Origin: Hyphomicrobiales bacterium
Lineage (GTDB): Bacteria; Pseudomonadota; Alphaproteobacteria; Rhizobiales; Kaistiaceae
Assembly: GCA_017305815.1 (NCBI GenBank)
Contig: JAFKJZ010000170.1
Span: 1 to 20,471 of the forward strand
Direction: 5' to 3'
Length of the DNA stretch: 20,471 nucleotides
Part shown: in pieces, positions 7,054-15,423 of the stretch
Layout: each line of letters starts with the position of its first letter
Position numbering within the stretch: the stretch's first letter is position 1
Program-made: the position numbers and the translations under genes
The notes under the pieces: generated by a model
Database searches by the model: none
Seen by the model: only the letters and a program-made list of their open reading frames with translations
What the model was told of the DNA's origin: nothing

Positions 7054-8791
7054 GAGAAGCTTTGTTCTGTCGCAGGTCGTCGCCGGCTCGCTGAACACGA
7101 TCGCCGACGAGATGAGCGCCACCGTGACGCGCACGGCGCGGTCGCCGGTGTTCAACGAGGCGCACGACTTCACCACCGCCATCTTCGAGATGAAGGACAT
7201 GAAGTCCCGTCTCGTCGCCCAGTCGCCGGGCTGCACGCTGCATCTCTACGCCGTGGCCATGGCGGTCGACCGCGCGATCGACGCGTTCAAGTACGATCTG
7301 CAGCCGGGCGACGTCATCCTCGCCTCCGACCCCTACAATGGCGGCACGCATATCCCGGATCTCGTGATCGTCACGCCGGTGTTCCACGACCGCAAGCCGA
7401 TCCTGTTCCCGGCGGTGCGCGCCCATATGGGCGATGTCGGCGGGCCGGTCGCGGGCGGCTATAATCCGCATGCCCGCGACGTCTGGCAGGACGGGCTGGT
7501 CATGCCGCCGGTCAAGATCGTCGAGCGCGGCGAGAAGCGGGCCGACATGTTCGACCTCATCGTCGCCAACAACCGCATCGCGCACTGGATCAACGGCGAT
7601 CTCGATTCGATGATCGGCGCCTGCCAGCTGGCGAGCCGGCGCATCGGCGAGCTGTTCGACCGCTACGGCCTCGACACCGTGCGCACCGCCATCCAGTCGA
7701 ATGTCGATTATTCCGAGCGCCGCGTGCGGGCCGAGATCGAGAGCTGGGCCGACGGCGAATATTACGCCGAGACCTTCGTCGACCACGACTACCAGGGCCA
7801 GCGCGACGTCAAGGTCGCCTGCAAGGCGATCGTCAAGGGATCGGACCTGACGCTCGATTTCACCGGCACCGATCCGCAGGTGAAGGGCTTCATCAACAGC
7901 CCGATCGCCAACACGATGTCGTTCATCTTCATCGGGCTGACGACCTGCTGCGACGAGGACATCCCGATCAACGAGGGCTGCATGGCGCCGGTGACGGTGA
8001 TCGCGCCCGAGGGAACGGTGATCAACCCGAACCGGCCCGCTCCGGTCGGCACCTGCACCTGCTCGGCCGGCGCCGAGGTGACCGAGGCGGTGCTGCTGGC
8101 GCTGGCGCAATGCGCCCCCAAGCGCGTCGGCGTCAATGCGCACAAGATGCCGCTCGCCATGTCCTACGGCAGCTATGACGACGAGCGCATGTGGGTGTTC
8201 CTGAACTTCATCGGCTTCACCGGCGGTGCGGGCGCCGCCTACGAGACCGACGGCTGGGGCCTCTATCCGCCGCTGATGACGGGCGTGATCCTGCCTTCGA
8301 TCGAGATGACGGAGATCCAGTACCCGACCCGGATCCTGAAGCACGAATATGTGTCCGACGCGACCGGCGCCGGCCGTTGGCGCGGCGCGCCCGGCCTCGA
8401 GACGATCACGCAGCACCTGGTTCCCAACCAGACCAGCGTGATGATGGAGGGCGTGCGCCATACGGCCAAGGGCATGGTCGGCGGCGAACACGGCGCCTCG
8501 AACCGCGTCTACCTGGCGACGCCCGACGGCGTCGAGACCGAGATCCCCGAATACGCCTTCATGCACCCGCTCGAGGCCGGCGGCGCCATCCGCACCATTC
8601 GCGGCGGCGGCGGCGGCTGGGGCGAGGCCATGGAGCGCCCGCCCGAGGCGGTCCGCGAGGACGTCATCGACGGCTATGTCACGCGGGATGGCGCGTTCGC
8701 GGACTACGGCGTGGTGATCGGCGAGGACTTCGCCATCGACGAGGCGGCGACCCGCGCCGCCCGTGCGGAACGGCTGTCGCGCGCCGCCTGA
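7046..8791 (+). CDS. HyuB-type hydantoinase/oxoprolinase subunit B (2)
   Basis: This is a canonical catalytic B subunit of an ATP-dependent cyclic-amide hydrolase (581 aa). The ATG at 7046 overlaps the preceding gene by 8 nt. Presumed metal ligands are Asp41 (FNEAHDF), His102 and Asp105 (DPYNGGTHIPD) and His127 (RAHMGDVGG). Also present are WQDGLVMPPVKI, LDFTGTDPQVKGFINSP, the Cys-containing PVGTCTCSAGAEVTEA, GAGRWRGAPG and the tail GGGGGWGEAMERPPEAV with DVIDGYVT and ADYGV. It is followed by a 94-bp gap with palindromes, after which the second A subunit begins. It could pair with either A subunit. The substrate may be 5-oxoproline, a hydantoin, a lactam or another cyclic amide, and sequence alone does not decide. 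Confidence 0.93.
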   Translation: MDKRSFVLSQVVAGSLNTIADEMSATVTRTARSPVFNEAHDFTTAIFEMKDMKSRLVAQSPGCTLHLYAVAMAVDRAIDAFKYDLQPGDVILASDPYNGGTHIPDLVIVTPVFHDRKPILFPAVRAHMGDVGGPVAGGYNPHARDVWQDGLVMPPVKIVERGEKRADMFDLIVANNRIAHWINGDLDSMIGACQLASRRIGELFDRYGLDTVRTAIQSNVDYSERRVRAEIESWADGEYYAETFVDHDYQGQRDVKVACKAIVKGSDLTLDFTGTDPQVKGFINSPIANTMSFIFIGLTTCCDEDIPINEGCMAPVTVIAPEGTVINPNRPAPVGTCTCSAGAEVTEAVLLALAQCAPKRVGVNAHKMPLAMSYGSYDDERMWVFLNFIGFTGGAGAAYETDGWGLYPPLMTGVILPSIEMTEIQYPTRILKHEYVSDATGAGRWRGAPGLETITQHLVPNQTSVMMEGVRHTAKGMVGGEHGASNRVYLATPDGVETEIPEYAFMHPLEAGGAIRTIRGGGGGWGEAMERPPEAVREDVIDGYVTRDGAFADYGVVIGEDFAIDEAATRAARAERLSRAA

Positions 8792-8799
8792 TCGATCGT

Positions 8800-8845
8800 C
8801 CATGCCCGGGCCCCGGTCCGGGCATGGCTCCCGGATCCGTCCGGG
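8800..8845. repeat. REP-like extragenic palindromes
   Basis: The only sizeable gap in the plus-strand operon (8792-8885) holds two palindromes. The first has perfect 10-bp arms, CCATGCCCGG (8800-8809) and CCGGGCATGG (8818-8827), with an 8-nt loop. The second has 6-bp arms, CCCGGA (8830-8835) and TCCGGG (8840-8845), with a 4-nt loop. Closely similar ATGCCCGG...CCGGGCAT palindromes are dispersed in many Hyphomicrobiales genomes as repetitive extragenic palindromes. I recognise the style, but the copy number in this genome is unseen. It may modulate mRNA stability between HyuB-2 and HyuA-2. Confidence 0.6.
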
Positions 8846-8885
8846 CTCCCATCATGCGCCGCGGTCGCGGCTGGAATCGGTTGCC

Positions 8886-10979
8886 ATGACACGCTTTGCC
8901 CGGCTTGCCTTCGATATCGGCGGAACCTTCACCGATGTCGTCCTCGAAAGACCGGAGGGCGCGCTCTCGACCAAGGTGCTGACCACGCCCGACGCGCCCG
9001 AGCGCGGCGCGATGGAGGGCATTTCCTTCCTGCTCGGCGAGGCCGGCATCGCGGCATCCGAGCTGACGCTGATCGTGCACGGCACCACGCTCGCCACCAA
9101 CGCGATCATCGAGCGCAAGGGCGCGCGCACCGCGCTGATCACGACGGGCGGCTTCCGCGACAGCGTCGAGATCGCCTACGAGAACCGCTTCGACCAGTAC
9201 GACGTGTTCATCGACAAGCCGCAGCCGCTGGTGCCGCGCCGCCTGCGCTTCACCGTGCCGGAACGCATCAACGCGCGCGGCGAGACGCTGGAGCCGCTCG
9301 ACGAGGCGGCCGTCGCGGCGCTTGTGCCGGTGCTCCGGGCCGAGCGCATCGAGAGCGTCGCCATCGGCTTCCTGCATTCCTATGTCGATGCCCGGCACGA
9401 GATCCGCGCCGCCGAGATCCTCGCCGAAAGCCTGCCGGAGCTGCGCATCACGCTGTCGGCCGAGGTCTGCCCCGAGATCCGCGAATATGAGCGCTTTTCG
9501 ACCGCGAGCGCCAACGCCTATGTGCAGCCGCTGATGGCGTCCTACCTGGTGCGGCTGGAGGCGCTTCTGGACGACGCCGGCGCGACCTGCCCGAAATTCC
9601 TGATGACCTCGGGCGGCGGGCTCACCACCTTCGAGACGGCCGGCCGTTTCCCGATCCGGCTGGTCGAATCCGGCCCTGCCGGCGGCGCCATCCTCGCGGC
9701 GCAGCTCGCGGCCGAATGCGGCCTCTCCGAAATACTCTCCTTCGACATGGGCGGCACCACCGCCAAGATCTGCCTGATCGACGATCACCTGCCGCAGAAG
9801 TCCAGGTTCTTTGAGGTCGACCGGCGCTACCGCTTCGCCAAGGGCAGTGGCCTGCCGGTGCGCATCCCTGTGATCGAGATGGTCGAGATCGGCGCCGGCG
9901 GCGGCTCGATCGCGGCGGTCGACACGGCGCGGCGCATTACTGTGGGCCCGGAAAGCGCCGGCTCCTCGCCGGGTCCGGCCTCCTACGGCCTCGGCGGCGC
10001 GGAGCCGACGGTCACCGATTGCGACGTGCTGCTAGGTCGCATCGCGCCAAAGGGCTTCGCCGGCGGCCGGCTGACGCTCGACGCCGCGCTGGCCGGTACG
10101 GCGCTCGATCGCGCGGTCGGCGCGCCGCTCTCGCTTTCGACGGAAATCGCCGCCTATGGCGTCAGCGAGGTCGTCGAGGAGAACATGGCGAGCGCCGCCC
10201 GCGTGCACGCCGTCGAGCGCGGCAAGAGCCTCGAGGCGCGCACCATGATCGCCTTCGGTGGCGCGGCGCCGCTGCATGCCGGCCGCGTCGCGGAGAAGCT
10301 CGGCATCAGCGAGGTCATCATCCCGGCCTCGGCCGGCGTTGGCTCGGCCGTCGGGTTCCTGCGCGCGCCGATTGCCTTCGAACTGGTTCAGAGCCTGTTC
10401 ACGCGGCTTTCCGCCTTCGACGCCGCGCCGATCAACGCCACGCTCGCCGACATGGCGGCGCGGGCGCGGGCCGAGGTGCAGAAGGGCGCCCCTGACGCGC
10501 GGCTGGTCGAGCTGCGCAGCGCCGATATGCGCTATCGCGGCCAGGGCCACGAGGTCGTCGTCGCCATGCCGGTGCGCGATTTCGGACCCGATGACGCGGC
10601 GGCGCTGCGCGCCGAGTTCGAGCGTAACTACCAGGCGCTGTATGGCCGGGTCATTCCGGGCCTCGACGTCGAGATCCTGACCTGGACCGTGACCGTCTCG
10701 ACCGAGCCGGGCGCGGTGACGCCGGTTGCGATCGGCGCGACGCGCGAAGCGCCGCCGCCGGCCGCCACGCGCGACGTGTTCGACCCGGCCGTCGAGGCCT
10801 TCGTCGCCATGCCGGCGCATGACCGCACGGCGCTGGCGCCGGGCGACCGGGTCGCCGGTCCGGCCGTCATCACCGAGGCGCAGACGACGACGATCGTGCC
10901 GCGCAGCTTCGACGCGGTGATCGACGCCGCGGGCCACATCCGCCTCAAGGCGAAGCAGCAAGCGGGAGCCGCAGCATGA
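8886..10979 (+). CDS. HyuA-type hydantoinase/oxoprolinase subunit A (2), intact
   Basis: This is the intact second A subunit (697 aa), the ATP-binding, substrate-phosphorylating half of the complex. The frame extends upstream to 8763, but I chose ATG 8886 because the protein then opens directly with the family N-terminus, RLAFDIGGTFTDVVL (nucleotide-binding DIGGTFTD at 10-17). The longer form would read through the palindromic gap. Further family motifs are IVHGTTLATNAIIE, CPEIREYERFSTA, SGPAGGAI, DMGGTTAK (second phosphate loop), IGAGGGSIA, GPESAGSSPGPASYG and FGGAAPLHA. The C-terminal domain has MRYRGQGHE and GPAVITEAQTTTIVP. It overlaps the third HyuB gene by four bases (ATGA), the classic coupling of an A/B pair. 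It serves as the internal reference showing where the first HyuA gene is broken. Confidence 0.94.
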   Translation: MTRFARLAFDIGGTFTDVVLERPEGALSTKVLTTPDAPERGAMEGISFLLGEAGIAASELTLIVHGTTLATNAIIERKGARTALITTGGFRDSVEIAYENRFDQYDVFIDKPQPLVPRRLRFTVPERINARGETLEPLDEAAVAALVPVLRAERIESVAIGFLHSYVDARHEIRAAEILAESLPELRITLSAEVCPEIREYERFSTASANAYVQPLMASYLVRLEALLDDAGATCPKFLMTSGGGLTTFETAGRFPIRLVESGPAGGAILAAQLAAECGLSEILSFDMGGTTAKICLIDDHLPQKSRFFEVDRRYRFAKGSGLPVRIPVIEMVEIGAGGGSIAAVDTARRITVGPESAGSSPGPASYGLGGAEPTVTDCDVLLGRIAPKGFAGGRLTLDAALAGTALDRAVGAPLSLSTEIAAYGVSEVVEENMASAARVHAVERGKSLEARTMIAFGGAAPLHAGRVAEKLGISEVIIPASAGVGSAVGFLRAPIAFELVQSLFTRLSAFDAAPINATLADMAARARAEVQKGAPDARLVELRSADMRYRGQGHEVVVAMPVRDFGPDDAAALRAEFERNYQALYGRVIPGLDVEILTWTVTVSTEPGAVTPVAIGATREAPPPAATRDVFDPAVEAFVAMPAHDRTALAPGDRVAGPAVITEAQTTTIVPRSFDAVIDAAGHIRLKAKQQAGAAA

Positions 10980-12655
10980 GCCGGGCCGTGCATTCCGAAA
11001 TCCAGCTTCAGGTGATGTGGAGCCGCCTGATCTCGGTCGTCGAGGAGCAGGCGCAGACGCTGATCCGCACCGCCTTCAGCACCGCGACGCGCGAGGCCGG
11101 CGACCTCTCGGCCGGCGTGTTCGACGTCGAGGGCCGGATGCTCGCCCAGGCCGTCACCGGCACGCCCGGCCACGTCAATTCGATGGCGAAGTCGGTGTCG
11201 CATTTCCTGGCGCGCTTCCCGGCCGCGACGATGAAGCCCGGCGACGTCTTCATTACCAACGATCCCTGGATGGGCACGGGACACCTGAACGACGTCGTGG
11301 TGGTGACGCCGGTGTTCCTCGACGGGCGTCCGGTCGCGCATTTCGCGGCGACCGTGCACATCGTCGACATCGGCGGCCGCAACACGGCCATCGAGAGCCG
11401 GCAGGTCTATGAGGAGGGGCTGAACATCCCGATCTCGCGGATCGTCGACGGCGGCGCGATCGTCGAGCCGCTGTTCGAGCTGATCTCGGTCAATGTCCGC
11501 GATCCCGTCGCGGTGCGTGGCGACCTCTATTCGCTGATCGCCTCGAACGAGGCCGGCGGCCGGCAATTGCTGGGCCTGATGCGGGAATACGGCCTTGCGA
11601 ACCTCGACGAGATCGGCGGCTTCATCTTCGCGCGCAGCCACGAGGCGAGCCTCGCCGCGATCGCGGCGCTGCCGAAGGGCACCTGGCGGCACAGCCTCAC
11701 CGCCGACGGCGTCGACAGGCCGATCCGGCTGGAGGCGGCGCTGACCGTCACCGAGGACGCGATCCTGGTCGACTTCGCCGGCACGGACGGGCCGTCGCCC
11801 TACGCCGTCAACGTGCCGATCTGCTACACCGAGGCCTATGCCTCCTTCGGCGTGAAGTGCATCGTCGCGCCGACCGTACCGAACAATGCCGCCTCGCTCG
11901 CGACCATCCGCGTCACGGCGCCGGCCGACAGTATCCTGAACGTGCAGCGCCCCGCGCCGGTCGTATCGCGCCACATACTGGGGCAGCTCTTGCCCGATCT
12001 CGTCATCGGCTGCCTCGCGCAGGTGCCCGGCCTCGCCGTGCCGGCCGAGAGCGCCTCGCCGCTCTGGCCGATCGTGCTCAGCGGTGGCCCCGGCCGCGTC
12101 GACGCCACGGCCGAGGAACTGCGCGGTGCGACCAGCTTCATCGTCGCGAGCTTCCACAATGGCGGCACCGGCGCGCGGCCGCGCGCCGACGGGCTTTCGG
12201 CGACGGCGTTTCCGAGCGGCGTGCGCAACGTGCCGGTCGAGATCACCGAGACGATCACGCCGGTGGTGTTCCGCCGCAAGGAGTATCTGATCGACAGCGG
12301 CGGCGCCGGTCGCCAGCGCGGCGGCCTCGGCCAGGTGATCGAGATCGAGAACGGCGAGGGCAAGCCCTTCGCCATCAACGCCGCCTATGACCGCACCGTC
12401 TATGGTCCGCGCGGCCGCGACGGCGGTGTGGAGGGGCGGCGCGGCCTGCTCCGTCTCGACGACGGCACGGTGCTGCGCTCGAAGGGCAACCAGACGATCC
12501 CGGCCGGCCGCCGGCTGATCCTGGAAATGCCGGGCGGCGGCGGCCATGGCGATCCCGCCGGCCGCGATCCGGCCAAGATCCGCGACGATCTTCGCGATGG
12601 CTTCATCTCGGCCGCCGCGGCGCGCGCCGACTATGGCTATGAGGGGGAGGGCTGA
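10976..12655 (+). CDS. HyuB-type hydantoinase/oxoprolinase subunit B (3)
   Basis: This B subunit (559 aa) starts in a 4-nt ATGA overlap with HyuA-2, its probable partner. Presumed metal ligands are conserved: Asp43 (TREAGDLS), His103 and Asp106 (NDPWMGTGHLNDVVVV) and His128 (TVHIVDIGG). Also present are VDFAGTDGPSPYAVN, a central NVQRPAPVVSRHILGQ, DSGGAGRQRGGLGQ and the C-terminal GGGGHGDPAGRDPAKI...ADYGY tail. Its N-terminal region differs in detail from HyuB-2 (GTGH against GGTH), so the two B subunits probably act on different substrates or belong to different complexes. No small gamma-type subunit, as found in acetone carboxylase, is encoded nearby. This favours a hydrolase over a carboxylase. 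Confidence 0.93.
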   Translation: MSRAVHSEIQLQVMWSRLISVVEEQAQTLIRTAFSTATREAGDLSAGVFDVEGRMLAQAVTGTPGHVNSMAKSVSHFLARFPAATMKPGDVFITNDPWMGTGHLNDVVVVTPVFLDGRPVAHFAATVHIVDIGGRNTAIESRQVYEEGLNIPISRIVDGGAIVEPLFELISVNVRDPVAVRGDLYSLIASNEAGGRQLLGLMREYGLANLDEIGGFIFARSHEASLAAIAALPKGTWRHSLTADGVDRPIRLEAALTVTEDAILVDFAGTDGPSPYAVNVPICYTEAYASFGVKCIVAPTVPNNAASLATIRVTAPADSILNVQRPAPVVSRHILGQLLPDLVIGCLAQVPGLAVPAESASPLWPIVLSGGPGRVDATAEELRGATSFIVASFHNGGTGARPRADGLSATAFPSGVRNVPVEITETITPVVFRRKEYLIDSGGAGRQRGGLGQVIEIENGEGKPFAINAAYDRTVYGPRGRDGGVEGRRGLLRLDDGTVLRSKGNQTIPAGRRLILEMPGGGGHGDPAGRDPAKIRDDLRDGFISAAAARADYGYEGEG

Positions 12656-12657
12656 TC

Positions 12658-13914
12658 ATGGCTGACCTTGACCGGCAACGCGCCCGGCGCCTCCTGAACG
12701 AGCGCCGGCTGGACGCCTTGGTGCTGACCCAGCCGGAGAATTTCACCTATGCGACCGGCTTGCCGGCCGGGGTACCCGCCATGTGGCGGCGAGCCGGTGG
12801 TGCGACGGCGCTGGTGCCGTCCGATCCGGCGGCGCGGATCGGCGCCGTGGTCGGCGATCTCAATGCCGACGTGCTGGCGCGCCGCGCGCCGGAGATCGAC
12901 CTGCGGACCCATCCGCTCTGGATCGATCTGGTCGATATCGAAGGCCTGGATCCGGCCGGCGTCGATACGGCTGCGCTGGTGACGGAAGCCTATCGTCTCG
13001 AAAATGGCGGCGAAGCGAGCTTCCCGCCGCGTCCGACCACCTATTCCGCTTCCGGGGCCTTCGCCGTTCTGGGCGACCTGCTGCGCGAAAACGGGCTCGA
13101 CCGGGCGCGGATCGGCGTCGATCTCGAATTCATGCCGGCCGCCGATTTTGCCATTCTGAAGGAAGCGCTGCCGGAGATCGAATGGGTCGATGGCTCGGAG
13201 GTGCTGCGCCGGTTGCGGATGGTCAAGTCGGCGCGGGAGATCGACTGCGTCCGCCGTGCCTGCGCGCTGGCGGACGCGGGCTTCCACGCGCTCGCCGCCG
13301 GCATCGAGGCCGGCCATACGCCGAAGGACATGACCCGGCTCTGGCGCGATGGCGTCGCCGCGGCCGTCCTGGCGCGTGGCGAGCCCGGCCTGACCGGCCT
13401 TTGGGACTACATGTCGGTCGGCCCCGATCCATGGAGCGGCGGCGGAGCGGTGGTCCCCGGCGCCATCCTCAAGGCGGATGTCGGCTGCATCGTCGAGGGC
13501 TATAATTCGGATACGGCGCGCAGCTTCGTGTACGGCGAGCCGGACCGGATCGCGCGCGACGTCCATGCCGCGCTGGAAACCGCCTACGAGGCCGGGCTTT
13601 CGGCGATCCGCCCGGGCGCGCTGATGCGTGACGTCTTCGAGGCGACGGTCGGCGCCATGCGCGCCGCCGGCTACCCTGGCTATCGGCGCGGCCATTACGG
13701 CCATTCGATCGGCGCCAGCGTCGGTTCCGAGGAGTGGCCATTCTTCGCCGCCGACAGCGATGTCGTCCTCGAACCCGGCATGACGCTCGCCTTCGAGACG
13801 CCGTTCTACGGCAAGGGCATCGGCGCGCTGACGATCGAGGACAGCCTCCTCGTCACGGAGACCGGCATCGAGATCCTGAACGATTTGCCGCGCCACCTCG
13901 TCCGGCTTGGGTAG
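12658..13914 (+). CDS. M24-family metallopeptidase (Xaa-Pro aminopeptidase/creatinase-like)
   Basis: This is a 418-aa protein with the creatinase-type N-terminal domain (RQRARRLLNERRLDALVLTQ, NFTYATG) and a C-terminal pita-bread domain. All five dinuclear-metal ligands of M24 peptidases can be placed: Asp274 (KADVGC), Asp285 (GYNSDTAR), His349 (GHYGHSIG), Glu380 (LAFETPFY) and Glu394 (LTIEDSLL). Creatinase itself lacks this full metal set, so a true metallopeptidase (prolidase or aminopeptidase P-like) is more likely. The ATG lies 2 bp after the HyuB-3 stop, so it is the last gene of the operon. It probably cleaves a linear peptide or amide released by the HyuA/HyuB enzymes. No signal peptide is visible, so it is cytoplasmic. 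It converges on the FMN reductase gene across 28 bp, in which I see no U-tailed terminator. Confidence 0.92.
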   Translation: MADLDRQRARRLLNERRLDALVLTQPENFTYATGLPAGVPAMWRRAGGATALVPSDPAARIGAVVGDLNADVLARRAPEIDLRTHPLWIDLVDIEGLDPAGVDTAALVTEAYRLENGGEASFPPRPTTYSASGAFAVLGDLLRENGLDRARIGVDLEFMPAADFAILKEALPEIEWVDGSEVLRRLRMVKSAREIDCVRRACALADAGFHALAAGIEAGHTPKDMTRLWRDGVAAAVLARGEPGLTGLWDYMSVGPDPWSGGGAVVPGAILKADVGCIVEGYNSDTARSFVYGEPDRIARDVHAALETAYEAGLSAIRPGALMRDVFEATVGAMRAAGYPGYRRGHYGHSIGASVGSEEWPFFAADSDVVLEPGMTLAFETPFYGKGIGALTIEDSLLVTETGIEILNDLPRHLVRLG

Positions 13915-13942
13915 GCCGGTCGCGCGGTGCGGCAGGGGGCGA

Positions 13943-14515
13943 TCAGGCGTCGCGCGGCAGAACCTGCATTACCCGCGCGATGAAGATGTGGAAGGATTCC
14001 ATGTAGCCGCGCAGGAAGGTCTCGGTCGATTCGTCCGTGACCTCGCCCTGGTCATCGATCAGGCCCGGCTTGAATTGGATATAGGCCTCCGGCGCGTTCA
14101 TCTGCGGCGCGTTGCAGAAGGAGAGCACGCTGCGCAGGCTCTGCTGCGCGACGGCGGTGCCGATGGCTCCCGGCGAGGTGCCGATCACCGCCGAGGGCTT
14201 GCGGGCGAAGGAGTTGGTGCCATAGGGCCGGCTTGCCCAGTCGATGGCGTTCTTCAGGCCGCCGGGGATCGAGCGATTGTATTCCGGCGTGACGAACAGC
14301 AGCGCGTCGTTCTCGGCGATCGCCGCCTTGAACGCCTTGGCGACCGGGGGGAAATCGGCGTCGTAATCATAGCTGTAAAGCGGCAGGTCCTTGAACGAGA
14401 TCTCGGTGAACTGCAGGTTCGGCGGCGCCAGCTTGATCAGCGCGCCGGCGAGCTTGCGGTTGATCGAGCCCTTGGCGAGGCTGCCGATGAAGTAGCCGAC
14501 CTTGTAGGTTTTCAT
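13943..14515 (-). CDS. NADPH-dependent FMN reductase (flavodoxin-like)
   Basis: This is a 190-aa soluble flavoprotein of the NADPH-dependent FMN reductase/chromate-quinone reductase family. The FMN phosphate loop is GSLAKGSINR (11-20). The family signature PEYNRSIPGGLKNAIDW (77-93) followed by SRP is complete, and SPGAIGTAVAQQSLRSVL (114-131) fits the expected third conserved block. Family length is normal. It lies 109 bp after the GntR gene on the same strand and is the last gene of the leftward cluster. The longer gap and a candidate promoter suggest partly independent expression. It probably reduces quinones or flavin; a specific link to the sugar importer is not evident. Confidence 0.92.
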   Translation of the reverse strand: MKTYKVGYFIGSLAKGSINRKLAGALIKLAPPNLQFTEISFKDLPLYSYDYDADFPPVAKAFKAAIAENDALLFVTPEYNRSIPGGLKNAIDWASRPYGTNSFARKPSAVIGTSPGAIGTAVAQQSLRSVLSFCNAPQMNAPEAYIQFKPGLIDDQGEVTDESTETFLRGYMESFHIFIARVMQVLPRDA

Positions 14516-14570
14516 GATCCATCCCGATGGAAGACGTGTTGCTGCACGCCGGAACGTGGCCCGGCTTCTC

Positions 14571-14600
14571 CTTAAAGAGAGCGCCGGGGCGCCGTTTCAA
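14571..14600 (-). promoter_or_regulatory. Candidate sigma-70-type promoter for the FMN reductase gene
   Basis: On the minus strand TTGAAA (14595-14600) is followed after 18 bp by TTTAAG (14571-14576). This is a reasonable -35/-10 pair about 55 bp upstream of the start codon, in the otherwise featureless 109-bp gap after the GntR gene. A small GC-rich inverted repeat lies in the spacer. Nothing but similarity to consensus supports it. Confidence 0.35.
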
Positions 14601-14624
14601 GGCGGCCTCGGGACGGAAGGAACG

Positions 14625-15413
14625 TCAGGACGTCACGGGTTCGCCGACCCGGATCTCGCCCTCGAAGCGCTGGATGCGCGACGGTTCGGGCTGGTTCGAG
14701 GCCGAGAAATACTCCGGGTAGCGTTCCTGGACCCGGCCGAGCACGGAGAAGACGCGGCGCAGATGGTGGCGCATCGCCGCCTCGGCCGCTTGCTGGTCGC
14801 CGCGCTCGATGGCGGCGGCGATGGTCCGGTGCTGCTCGATGACCTCGGCGACGCTGTCCATGCGCGGAAAGCTCAGATGGCGGAAGCGGTCCATGTGCAG
14901 CTTGGCGGCGCTGATATCGGCCCAGATGCCGGGGAAGCCGGCATAGGCGGCGATGTGCTGGTGGAACAGTTCGTCGGAGCGAAAGAAGCGCTGGTCGTCG
15001 GATATCTGCAGCAGCGTGTCCTGGATCGCCAGCTCGTTCCGGAGCTTGCGGACCAGTTCGTCGCGCTCCGGGCTTTCGATGGCGCGGGCGATCAGGCCGA
15101 CCTCCAGCGCCTCGCGCAGGAACTGCGACTTGCGCAGGTTGGCCAGGCGCAGCGGCGCTACGACGCTGCCGCGCTGGGCGTAGATGTCGATCAGGCCGAG
15201 GCTCGCCAGCCGGGCGAGCGCCTCGCGCACCGGCGTGCGGCTGACCCCCAGCGCCTCTGACAGGCCTTTTTCCGAGATCAGCTCGAACGGCTTCAGGCGG
15301 AACGCCATGATCTCGTCGAGCAGGATGTCGAAGGTCCGTTGCGCCACGGATCCGGCAGCCGTCGTCTCGGGATAGAAGACCGAACTGGGTCGGGCCACGC
15401 TGTCTCGCGCCAT
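14625..15413 (-). CDS. GntR-family transcriptional regulator (FCD domain, FadR subfamily)
   Basis: This is a 262-aa DNA-binding regulator. The winged helix (about 20-88) has the GntR pattern ISEKGLSEALGVSRTPVREA followed by LARLASLGLIDIYAQRGSVV. The C-terminal FCD domain (about 95-240) carries the metal/ligand residues expected of the family: Asp147 and His151 (RSDELFHQHI), His195 (VIEQHRTI) and His217 (MRHHLRR). It starts 10 bp after the MalG-type stop, so it is cotranscribed with the sugar importer and probably controls it, sensing a carboxylic acid or sugar acid. That role is inferred from FCD family behaviour. Regulation of the divergent promoter at 3199-3515 is possible but unsupported. 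Confidence 0.94.
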   Translation of the reverse strand: MARDSVARPSSVFYPETTAAGSVAQRTFDILLDEIMAFRLKPFELISEKGLSEALGVSRTPVREALARLASLGLIDIYAQRGSVVAPLRLANLRKSQFLREALEVGLIARAIESPERDELVRKLRNELAIQDTLLQISDDQRFFRSDELFHQHIAAYAGFPGIWADISAAKLHMDRFRHLSFPRMDSVAEVIEQHRTIAAAIERGDQQAAEAAMRHHLRRVFSVLGRVQERYPEYFSASNQPEPSRIQRFEGEIRVGEPVTS

Positions 15414-15423
15414 TTCCGGGATC

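Noticed and set aside
5518..12547. Long minus-strand open frames opposite the HyuA/HyuB genes (for example 5518-7236, 6860-8803, 10628-12547)
   Set aside because: Each mirrors a real plus-strand gene in a fixed frame offset and translates to His/Arg/Asp/Ala-rich sequence without motifs, as expected from high GC3.
12658..13914. Creatinase assignment that would make this a creatinine/N-methylhydantoin pathway
   Set aside because: The full set of M24 metal ligands is present, whereas creatinase acts without metals; no creatininase, carbamoylsarcosine hydrolase or sarcosine oxidase gene is in the window.
13915..13942. Bidirectional terminator between the convergent M24 and FMN reductase genes
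   Set aside because: Only a weak GCCG/CGGC pairing is present and there is no T-run on either strand.
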